DNA from: SHZI01 sp964391025
GTDB taxonomy: Bacteria; Pseudomonadota; Gammaproteobacteria; Steroidobacterales; GCA-2729495
Direction of reading: 5' to 3'
Assembly (NCBI GenBank): GCA_964391025.1
Contig: CAYMKJ010000156.1
Location: forward strand, 1 to 7,253
Length of the DNA stretch: 7,253 nucleotides
Made by a program: the position numbers and the translations under genes. Shown piece after piece: positions 1 to 5,638 of this stretch; within the stretch, counting starts at the first letter, position 1, and each line of letters begins with the position of its first letter. The notes under the pieces were generated by a model. It had not been told where the DNA came from. It made no database searches and saw only the letters and a program-made list of their open reading frames with translations.

Positions 1-707
1 TCAAGCCACTGTTCCGCGTGCAGGGCTTTGGCATGAGCCGGGTGACCCGGCTGGCGGATGGCCGCTACGAGAATCTCCACCGGGAGGTGCTGTATTACCT
101 GGATCTCAAGGAAGACCGGATTCTCGATGAGTGGAAGAACCCGCTCACTGGCGAGACGGTCGAGGTGTTCCAGACCCACAACGACCCGGTCAACTCCTAC
201 TACGCCACGAGTTTCAAGCAGACTTTCGGCACAAAGGAGAGCGGTGTCCAGACGGTGGAGTTTCCCTTCATCCTGCCCTGGGAGGTCTTCAACGACCGGG
301 CGGCCGTTTCCTTTGCAGTCAACACCCGCTGGCCGACGCCGCTGCCGCCCGCCAAATGGCCCCGGGAGCAGTTCGGCGACTGGTACCGGACCAGCGAGTA
401 CTTCCAGCTGCACGCCCGTCTCTCCGAACTGAACGATCCGGACCTGTTGAAGGTGCCCTACACCGGCGCCTGGCAGAAGATCGCCCCCTGGCACCCCTGG
501 ATGCTGATGGACAACCGTTCGGGCGGCATCGTCGGGATCACCAACGTCTTTTCGCTCAACAGCGTCGAGCAGCTGCCGCCCCACGTGCTGGCCTACACGG
601 AAAAGAATTTCCCCAAGTACCTGCACGCGCCGACAAGCTGGACCGCGCCCAACATGACCACCTGGGAAACCTTCGCCAATGAGCGCAAGCCCGCCAAGAT
701 TCCATAA
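1..707 (+). CDS. DUF1838 family protein, 5'-truncated by the window edge
   Basis: The frame is open to the left edge: codons from base 3 read KPLFRVQGFG before the first possible start (GTG at 18), and this still looks like conserved domain sequence, so the true start lies upstream. The visible 234 residues match my memory of DUF1838, a family of unknown function found in bacteria and fungi. Supporting features are an early GRYE segment, a YYLDLKEDRILDEWKNPLTGE-like block containing NPLTGE, the NDPVN motif about 20 residues later, and a tryptophan-rich C-terminal half with a GAWQKIAPWHPWM block. I see no cofactor motif or membrane segment in the visible part; an N-terminal signal, present in some members, would be off-window. 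It overlaps the dehydrogenase gene by 29 bp, so the two are probably co-transcribed and may act in one pathway. Family assignment is from recalled motifs; biochemical role unknown. Confidence 0.8.
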   Translation, partial: KPLFRVQGFGMSRVTRLADGRYENLHREVLYYLDLKEDRILDEWKNPLTGETVEVFQTHNDPVNSYYATSFKQTFGTKESGVQTVEFPFILPWEVFNDRAAVSFAVNTRWPTPLPPAKWPREQFGDWYRTSEYFQLHARLSELNDPDLLKVPYTGAWQKIAPWHPWMLMDNRSGGIVGITNVFSLNSVEQLPPHVLAYTEKNFPKYLHAPTSWTAPNMTTWETFANERKPAKIP

Positions 708-1500
708 CAAGACGGTCTGGATAACCGGGGCTTCTTCGGGCGTTGGCGAAGGGCTGGCCCGGGTGTTTCGCCGGGAGGGCGCGGACCTCATCATCTCGGC
801 GCGCCGCGGGGCCGAACTCGAGCGGGTGAAGGCCAGCTGTACGGAGGGGCCGGGCAGCGTGCACGTTCTGCCCTTTGATCTCACCAGCGAACCGGAGCGC
901 CAGGCAGCGGCAGAGCAGGTGCTGGAGCGGTACGAACGCCTGGATGTCCTCATCAACAATGCGGGCATCGGCCAGCGCTCGCTGATCAAGGACACCCTGC
1001 CGGAGGTGGACCGCCGCGTGATGGAGGTGGATTTTTTCGCCCCCGTTGCGCTCACCCGGCTGGTACTGCCCCGCATGATGGCCCAGCGCAGTGGCCACGT
1101 CGTCGTCACCTCGTCCGTGGCCGGCAAGCACGGCATGCCCTATCACTCGGCTTACTGCGCGGCGAAGCATGCGCTGCACGGCTATTTTGAAAGCCTGCGC
1201 ATCGAGATGCTCGACTACCACATCAATGTGTGCCTGCTGGTGATCGCGGGCATCCGGAGCAATGTGGCCACCCACGCCCTGACCGGTGACGGCTCGGAGT
1301 ATGGCAAGGATGACTGGGGCGCCGACGCGGGGATGAGCGCGGAGGAGTGCGGTGCGCGGGTGGTCGAGGCGCTGCTGGCCAATGAGTACGAGCCGGTGAT
1401 CAGCATCGAACAGGCCACCCAGGCGATGCGCATCAAGCAGCAGGACCCCGCCGCCTTCACCCAGCGGATGGCGGCCCTGATGAAGTGGATGGAGAGGTAG
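679..1500 (+). CDS. short-chain dehydrogenase/reductase (classical SDR family)
   Basis: This 273-residue protein is a classical NAD(P)-dependent oxidoreductase with a Rossmann fold, probably cytoplasmic. The dinucleotide-binding motif TGASSGVG is at residues 16-23, an acidic D67 lies in the FDLTS segment, NNAG is at 93-96, catalytic Ser is S146 and YCAAK (159-163) supplies Tyr159 and Lys163. Arg42/Arg43 after beta-2 (SARRGAE) favour NADP(H), as inference. The ATG at 679 is preferred because residues 8-15 already form beta-1 and no later start precedes TGxxxGxG. It lies inside the last codons of the DUF1838 gene with only a weak purine stretch upstream (GGGAAAC), which suggests translational coupling. 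The usual proline of the PG motif after beta-6 is alanine (IAGIRSN, 189-195). The general layout resembles the DHRS7-like branch. The substrate cannot be told from sequence. Confidence 0.93.
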   Translation: MSASPPRFHNKTVWITGASSGVGEGLARVFRREGADLIISARRGAELERVKASCTEGPGSVHVLPFDLTSEPERQAAAEQVLERYERLDVLINNAGIGQRSLIKDTLPEVDRRVMEVDFFAPVALTRLVLPRMMAQRSGHVVVTSSVAGKHGMPYHSAYCAAKHALHGYFESLRIEMLDYHINVCLLVIAGIRSNVATHALTGDGSEYGKDDWGADAGMSAEECGARVVEALLANEYEPVISIEQATQAMRIKQQDPAAFTQRMAALMKWMER

Positions 1501-2209
1501 CGGCAAACTCGCCGAACCAGTTCTCCGGCTCGCAGGAAAACTCCACGGGCTGGCCGCGCCAGTCGAAGCGCACCGCCCGGGCGTGCAGGGCGTGGTTGGG
1601 AACGATCAGCGCGGTCCGTTGTTCAGCCGTGAGCCGACCTTCCACCAGGGCCAGATAGGCATCCTCGTCGCCGCCGTAGATCTTGTCGCCGAGGATCGGG
1701 TGCCCGAGGTGCGCCAGGTGAATGCGGATTTGATGCTTCCGTCCAGTATGGGGCAGGACGCGGAGCAGGGTGAAGTGGCCATCGGTCCGCGTGAACCTGC
1801 TCAGTACTTCGAACTCCGTTTGCGCCGCCGCTCCGTCGGCGCGCACGCCATCCTTGATGGCGACGCGACTTCCCACGTCCTTGCCCAGCGCCGCATCAAT
1901 CAGACCGCTGTCGTCCGGGACGTGGCCGTGGACGATGGCCAGATATTCCTTGTGGACCCGGCGGGCCTGCCAGAGCTTGCCCAGTTCCCGGGCGGCCTCA
2001 CTGGTCTTCGCGACGAGCGTCACCCCGCTGGTTTCCCGGTCGAGGCGGTTCACCAGGTGCGGGCGGGAGTCAGCGCCCAGATGCAGGCGCACCCGGCCGA
2101 TGAGGCTGGACAGCTCGCCGTTCTTGCTGGGATGACACACCAGGTCTGCCGGCTTGTTGATCACCAGCAGCTCGGCGTCCTCATGGATGATTTGAAACAG
2201 GGTGTCCAT
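1457..2209 (-). CDS. RluA-family RNA pseudouridine synthase
   Basis: The 250-residue protein should isomerise uridine to pseudouridine in rRNA or tRNA. The N-terminus has the family's ELLVINKPADLVCHP block (13-27). The catalytic motif is NRLDRETSG at 54-62 with Asp57 as the expected catalytic residue; the first residue is Asn where many members have His. KEYLAIV is at 87-93, and HTGRKHQIRIHLAHLGHP at 154-171 leads into ILGDKIYGG. No S4 domain precedes the catalytic domain, so it resembles the short RluA/TruC-like forms rather than RluC/RluD. I chose ATG 2209 because it begins just before the conserved block. A GTG at 2218 has a better-spaced purine run (GGAAGG, 8 nt upstream) and would add three residues; an ATG at 2245 is also in frame. 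The last 44 bp overlap the dehydrogenase gene tail-to-tail and encode a low-complexity Ser/Pro/Gly end. The exact target base is not predictable. Confidence 0.92.
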   Translation of the reverse strand: MDTLFQIIHEDAELLVINKPADLVCHPSKNGELSSLIGRVRLHLGADSRPHLVNRLDRETSGVTLVAKTSEAARELGKLWQARRVHKEYLAIVHGHVPDDSGLIDAALGKDVGSRVAIKDGVRADGAAAQTEFEVLSRFTRTDGHFTLLRVLPHTGRKHQIRIHLAHLGHPILGDKIYGGDEDAYLALVEGRLTAEQRTALIVPNHALHARAVRFDWRGQPVEFSCEPENWFGEFAATSPSTSSGPPSAG

Positions 2210-2222
2210 CACAGCCACTGTG
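2210..2222. repeat. short inverted repeat abutting the RluA-type start codon
   Basis: CACAG-CCA-CTGTG is a perfect 5-bp inverted repeat with a 3-base centre. It lies directly upstream of the ATG at 2209 on the - strand and includes the alternative GTG starts. It could be a small hairpin at the ribosome entry site or half of an operator, but a repeat this short can easily arise by chance. Confidence 0.3.
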
Positions 2223-2238
2223 CCCGCCTTCCGGCCGC

Positions 2239-2266
2239 TTGTCATTCGGGTGCTGGGCTGTAACCT
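2239..2266 (+). promoter_or_regulatory. candidate sigma-70-type promoter for the hydrolase gene
   Basis: TTGTCA at 2239-2244 matches the -35 consensus at 5 of 6 positions. After a 16-bp spacer TAACCT at 2261-2266 matches the conserved first, second and last bases of the -10 box. Transcription would begin about 7 bases after the -10, at 2273, which is the A of the start codon. No Shine-Dalgarno sequence is visible between the box and the ATG, so a leaderless transcript is possible. This is a motif match by eye only. Confidence 0.4.
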
Positions 2267-2272
2267 TGCGGA

Positions 2273-4354
2273 ATGCTGCACCGGACAATCGCTCGCTGGA
2301 CGGTCACTGCGGTCACGGCAGCGGTGCTGGTGCTCGCGACCGTCGTGCTGATCTATGCGCTGCAGGCGCGCCGGCAGGCGGATCTGCAGCCCTGGCACAC
2401 CCAGGCCCCGCAGCTCGAGATGACGGCAGCGGATATCGGCGCCGACTTCACGCTTGCCCAGTACCGCGAGCGGGAAAAGGCGTTGTTTGCAGAGACCCGC
2501 GCCGCGCTGGAAGTCTCCATCCCGCAGGATGAGCAGGTGCCTGGCAACCGGTACTGGAAGGGCAGTCCGAATTATCAGTGGAACTTTCCCACCGACTGGA
2601 ACCGTACCTTTGAGCTGGTCCCAGCGCAGCCCAGAGGGGGCGCGCTGCTGCTGCACGGGCTGACCGATTCCCCCTACAGCCTGCGGGCGCTTGCCAACGC
2701 GCTCTTCGCGCGCGGTTATTACGTCCTGGTGCTGCGCCTTCCTGGCCACGGCACGGTGCCCGCATCCCTTGAAGGTTCAGTCTGGCAGGACTGGCTCGCC
2801 GCTACTCGCCTGGGCGCACGCACGGTGCGGGCGCAGATCGGTCCCGATCTGCCCCTGGTGATGGTCGGTTATTCCAACGGTGCCGCGCTCACGGTCAAGC
2901 ACCAGCTCGATGCGCTCGACGACCCGGCGCTGCCCCGTGCGAGCCGGATTCTGCTGCTGTCACCCATGATCGGGATTTCGCCGGCGGCAGCGCTGTCCCG
3001 TGTCCTCGATTCCTTGTCATTCATTCCGTACTTCAGTAAGTCCGCGTGGACCGCGGTGCAACCCGAGTTCAATCCCTTCAAGTACAACTCGTTCCCGCTC
3101 AATGGCGCGATCCAGACCCACGCGTTGACTGCTGAGATTGCCGGCCGCATCAAGCGCCTGAAGGCCAATGGGCAGCTCAACCGGATACCGCCGATACTCG
3201 CCTTTCAGTCCGTGCTGGACGCCACGGTCAGCACTGCCGCTGTCGTCCGGACCCTGTTCAATGAACTTCCGGCGAACGGCAGCGAGCTGGTGCTGTTCGA
3301 CCTGAACCGGCTGGGGGGCTTCTCGACAGTCTTCAAGCCGGCAGACCGGAACTTTCTCCGGACCCTGTTCACGGGGGAGCCCCGCGCCTACCGCCTGGAC
3401 ATTGTCACCAATGCCGGCCCCAAGAGTCGTGAAGCCGTGCAGAAGTCGGTGGCGCCGGGCTCGCGGGAAATCATCGAGCAGCCCATCGGTCTCGAGTATC
3501 CGCCCGGGGTGTACTCACTGTCCCACATCGCGGTGCCATTCCCGGTCAATGACCCGGTGTATGGCCTCGCCCCTGATGAGTCCGAGTTCTACGGCATCCG
3601 GCTCGGGACGCTGGCGCTGCATGGCGAACGCGATGCGCTGCGGGTGTCCCTCGAGCAGCTGGCCCGCATCGGTTCTAATCCGTTTTACCCGTATCTTGAG
3701 AAACGCGCGTTGGCCTGGCTGGATGCAGGCGGGGCAAGCGGGGCATCGGCTCTTGTCCCGTTGCCGGCGACTGAAAGCCTTCCCGGGGCCACCGTGACGG
3801 CCTGCGATCGCCTCGCCGCGCACCCGGAAGATCCCGATCGCGTCGCGCCCGGAGTCGAGACCGAAGACGTGGACCTGCCCGGGGCGATCGCCGCGTGCAC
3901 AGCGGATGCGGACAAGGCGGCGCCCGGTTCACCGGACTACGCGCGGCTGCAATACCAGCTCGGCCGTGCCTGGTTCTACGACCAGCAGACCCAGAGGGCG
4001 CTGCCTTATCTGGAACGCGCCGCTGCCGCAGGTTCGGAGCAGGCCCAGTTCGTACTCGGCTACGTCATCGATGCCGGCTTGCAGGGCATCGCTGCGAACC
4101 CCTGCAAGGTTGAGGACCTCTGGGTGAGATCCGCGCGGGCCGGTCGTCTCGCCGCGCAAGTGAGTTACCCGCATCACGTCCTGCGCGGCCGCTTTGCCGG
4201 TTGCCGGGTCCAGGCGACGCCGGAAGAAATGGGTGGCTTTCTCAGGAGCGCAGCGAGCAGGCCGGACACCGACTACTACCAGGGGTTGCTGATCTCGGTT
4301 TTGCAGGGTGAGCTTGAGCCGGCACTGGCCACATCACTGGCCACGACGAAGTAA
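2273..4354 (+). CDS. membrane-anchored alpha/beta hydrolase fused to a C-terminal Sel1/TPR-like domain
   Basis: The protein has 693 residues. A hydrophobic segment at about 10-30 follows RTIAR and looks like an uncleaved signal anchor, which would place the rest in the periplasm. The hydrolase domain spans roughly 110-482: HGLTDSP (128-134) supplies the oxyanion loop, GYSNG (199-203) the nucleophile elbow with Ser201, Asp316 in SVLDATVS is the likely acid and His418 in SLSHIAVPFP the likely base. A Pro/Ala linker follows. Residues about 505-640 resemble the Sel1/TPR module seen in some secreted or caspase-like bacterial proteins: a CDRLAAHPEDPDR start, Cys511 and Cys542 as a possible disulfide, then YQLGRAWF and a helix pair with AAAAGSEQAQFVLGY. 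The start is well fixed because an in-frame TAA lies four codons upstream (2261-2263). It is divergent from the RluA-type gene and convergent with the RsuA-type gene 37 bp away. An esterase or lipase-like activity is inferred; substrate unknown. Confidence 0.87.
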   Translation: MLHRTIARWTVTAVTAAVLVLATVVLIYALQARRQADLQPWHTQAPQLEMTAADIGADFTLAQYREREKALFAETRAALEVSIPQDEQVPGNRYWKGSPNYQWNFPTDWNRTFELVPAQPRGGALLLHGLTDSPYSLRALANALFARGYYVLVLRLPGHGTVPASLEGSVWQDWLAATRLGARTVRAQIGPDLPLVMVGYSNGAALTVKHQLDALDDPALPRASRILLLSPMIGISPAAALSRVLDSLSFIPYFSKSAWTAVQPEFNPFKYNSFPLNGAIQTHALTAEIAGRIKRLKANGQLNRIPPILAFQSVLDATVSTAAVVRTLFNELPANGSELVLFDLNRLGGFSTVFKPADRNFLRTLFTGEPRAYRLDIVTNAGPKSREAVQKSVAPGSREIIEQPIGLEYPPGVYSLSHIAVPFPVNDPVYGLAPDESEFYGIRLGTLALHGERDALRVSLEQLARIGSNPFYPYLEKRALAWLDAGGASGASALVPLPATESLPGATVTACDRLAAHPEDPDRVAPGVETEDVDLPGAIAACTADADKAAPGSPDYARLQYQLGRAWFYDQQTQRALPYLERAAAAGSEQAQFVLGYVIDAGLQGIAANPCKVEDLWVRSARAGRLAAQVSYPHHVLRGRFAGCRVQATPEEMGGFLRSAASRPDTDYYQGLLISVLQGELEPALATSLATTK

Positions 4355-4391
4355 ACACGCACACGCCGTCCCGGTACTGCGCCGCGCACCT
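4355..4391. other. short convergent intergenic gap, no terminator seen
   Basis: These 37 bases separate the ends of the hydrolase gene and the RsuA-type gene. I looked for a GC-rich stem followed by a T-run in either direction and found none, so termination here is presumably factor-dependent or lies within the neighbouring genes. Confidence 0.5.
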
Positions 4392-5138
4392 TCAGCCTGG
4401 TGGCGGCGTGCCGACCTGCGCCAGGTCCCCGGCATCGAGCCGACGCCACTGACCCTTGGCGAGATCGCCAAGCGCCAGGCTGCCGATGGCCACGCGGATC
4501 AGCCGGAGGACCAAAATGCCCTGGGCCTCCAGCAGGCGCCGGAGGTGCCGGTTGCGGCCTTCCGCGAGCACGATTTCGAGCCACGCGTTCTTCTCACCGG
4601 TGCGGAGCAGCTCAGCGGATTTCGCCCCCAGGTGTTCGCCACCCCGATCGATCCCGGTGACGAGTCTCGCCAGCAGTTCGGGCGCGGGCAGCCTGTCGAC
4701 CTGGACCCGGTAGGTCTTGTCCGGCCCGGTGACCGGGTCGGTGACCCCCGCGGCCCACTCGGGATCATTGCTGAACAGGAGCAGCCCCTCGCTGGCCTTG
4801 TCCAGGCGACCGACGGGCGCCAGCCAGGGCAGTCCGGCGCCATCGAAACACCGATAGACCGTCGCGCGGCCCTGCTCATCGGCGGCGGTCGTGACCAGGC
4901 CCCGGGGCTTGTTGAGCAGGAGGTAAATCCGTTCACTGGCAGCGACGGGGCGGCCATCCACGGTCAGCCGGTCGCGGGCCTGCAGAACGGGAAACTCCGG
5001 GTCCCGGACGATGCGGCCGTTCACCGCCACCCGGCCGTCCAGCACCCAGCCGGCGGCGACCGTCCGTGAGGCCAGCCCGAGTTTCGACAGTGTCCGGGCG
5101 ATGCCGTGTCGCCGGTCAGTGCGACTGTCGGCTGTCAA
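4392..5138 (-). CDS. RsuA/RluB/E/F-family rRNA pseudouridine synthase with S4 domain
   Basis: Counting from the proposed TTG start, the protein has 248 residues. An S4 RNA-binding domain occupies about 13-60 (IARTLSKLGLASR, then GRVAVNGRIV). The catalytic domain has LLLNKPRG at 73-80, GRLDKASEG at 110-118 with Asp113 as catalytic residue, KTYRV at 141-145 and EGRNRHLRRL at 193-202, where many members have RQVRR. It should make pseudouridine in rRNA, but which site cannot be read from this. The frame has no ATG or GTG at a sensible place before the S4 domain; the TTG at 5138 fits because its last two bases begin the TGA of the upstream CBS gene (TTGA). The frame also stays open upstream across the CBS gene, but that part is a shadow. 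Overlap implies an operon with translational coupling. It converges on the hydrolase gene across 37 bp with no visible terminator. Confidence 0.9.
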   Translation of the reverse strand: MTADSRTDRRHGIARTLSKLGLASRTVAAGWVLDGRVAVNGRIVRDPEFPVLQARDRLTVDGRPVAASERIYLLLNKPRGLVTTAADEQGRATVYRCFDGAGLPWLAPVGRLDKASEGLLLFSNDPEWAAGVTDPVTGPDKTYRVQVDRLPAPELLARLVTGIDRGGEHLGAKSAELLRTGEKNAWLEIVLAEGRNRHLRRLLEAQGILVLRLIRVAIGSLALGDLAKGQWRRLDAGDLAQVGTPPPG

Positions 5139-5563
5139 CCGGAGATGTACTGCTGCAGCTGTTCGATGACGAATTTCTGCTCGCGGATGATGGCCTTCAC
5201 CAGGTCGCCGATGGAGACCAGGCCGACGACGTGCTTGTGATCCAGGATGGGCAGGTGCCGGGTGCGCTTGTCGGTCATCAGTGCCATGCATTCCTCGATC
5301 GTCTGATCCGGCCGGGCACAGAGCACCCGGGTGGTCATCACGTCCCGCACGGGAGTGTCCCGGGATGTCTTGCCCGCCAGGACGATTTTCCGCGCGTAGT
5401 CCCGCTCGGTCACGATGCCGACCAGCTTCGCACCCTCCATCACCAGAAGCGCGCCGACGTCTTTCTCGGCCATCAACCGGAGAGCGTCGAAGAACATCCA
5501 GTCCGGGGGGGTGGACCAGACATCCCGGCCCTTGGCATTCAGTATCTCGTTAACGGTACCCAT
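5135..5563 (-). CDS. two-CBS-domain protein
   Basis: This 142-residue cytoplasmic protein is essentially a tandem CBS (Bateman) module with no attached enzyme or transporter. CBS1 covers about 6-64 (VGALLVMEGAKLVGIVTERDY) and CBS2 about 72-128 (RHLPILDHKHVVGLVSIGDL). The ligand-associated T/S-x-x-D motifs are T52-E-R-D55 and S117-I-G-D120, so binding of an adenine nucleotide is plausible as family knowledge. A short helix (EQKFVIEQLQQYI) closes the protein. The ATG at 5563 is favoured over upstream in-frame codons because GGGGAG lies 5 bases before it and the preceding translation is not conserved-looking. Its stop overlaps the start of the pseudouridine synthase gene, so it is the first gene of a two-gene operon. 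Stand-alone CBS pairs of this type are common and mostly without assigned function. Confidence 0.9.
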   Translation of the reverse strand: MGTVNEILNAKGRDVWSTPPDWMFFDALRLMAEKDVGALLVMEGAKLVGIVTERDYARKIVLAGKTSRDTPVRDVMTTRVLCARPDQTIEECMALMTDKRTRHLPILDHKHVVGLVSIGDLVKAIIREQKFVIEQLQQYISG

Positions 5564-5568
5564 CGGCG

Positions 5569-5574
5569 CTCCCC
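5569..5574 (-). promoter_or_regulatory. Shine-Dalgarno sequence of the CBS gene
   Basis: The - strand reads AGGGGAG followed by five bases and ATG at 5563. This is the only strong ribosome-binding site I find in the window and it decides the start of the CBS protein against the longer in-frame alternative. Confidence 0.65.
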
Positions 5575-5576
5575 TG

Positions 5577-5590
5577 CGGCCCTGGGGCCG
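5577..5590. repeat. GC-rich inverted repeat in the CBS leader
   Basis: CGGCC-CTGG-GGCCG forms a perfect 5-bp stem with a 4-base loop. In the CBS transcript it would sit just upstream of the Shine-Dalgarno sequence and could affect translation or be a protein site. It is short and GC-rich, so chance is possible. Confidence 0.3.
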
Positions 5591-5607
5591 TGCGTGATCC
5601 CGGCCTG

Positions 5608-5613
5608 ATGATA
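5608..5613 (-). promoter_or_regulatory. weak candidate -10 element for the CBS-pseudouridine synthase operon
   Basis: The - strand reads TATCAT, 5 of 6 matches to the -10 consensus. The best -35-like hexamer 16 bp upstream is GTGAAT (3 of 6). Transcription from about 5601 would give a leader of roughly 38 bases to the ATG at 5563, enough for the visible Shine-Dalgarno sequence. Confidence 0.3.
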
Positions 5614-5625
5614 CCCCCGTGCCCG

Positions 5626-5631
5626 TATAAT
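5626..5631 (+). promoter_or_regulatory. consensus -10 box (TATAAT) directly before the L,D-transpeptidase start
   Basis: A perfect TATAAT stands out in this GC-rich sequence. The predicted transcription start, about 5638, falls one base before the ATG at 5639, and the seven bases between (TCACCCC) hold no Shine-Dalgarno sequence. No good -35 is present; the best is CTGATG at 5605-5610 with a short 15-bp spacer. The arrangement fits a leaderless mRNA. Confidence 0.5.
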
Positions 5632-5638
5632 TCACCCC

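Noticed and set aside
556..1506. 316-codon open frame on the - strand
   Set aside because: It lies antisense to the DUF1838 end and the dehydrogenase, both with clear family motifs. The translation is rich in His, Arg, Ala and Gly without domain motifs, as expected of a shadow in GC-rich DNA.
1583..2263. 226-codon open frame on the + strand
   Set aside because: Antisense to the RluA-type synthase, whose catalytic and RNA-binding motifs are intact; no recognisable motif in this frame.
2210..2749. Upstream extension of the RluA-type frame by 180 codons
   Set aside because: The extra region is antisense to the membrane anchor and start of the hydrolase and has no conserved sequence; the family begins near 2209.
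4308..5069. 253-codon open frame on the + strand
   Set aside because: Antisense to the RsuA-type synthase and overlapping the end of the hydrolase; repetitive Gly/Pro/Gln-rich translation without motifs.
5066..5608. 180-codon open frame on the + strand
   Set aside because: Shadow opposite the CBS gene; no start signal and no recognisable domain.
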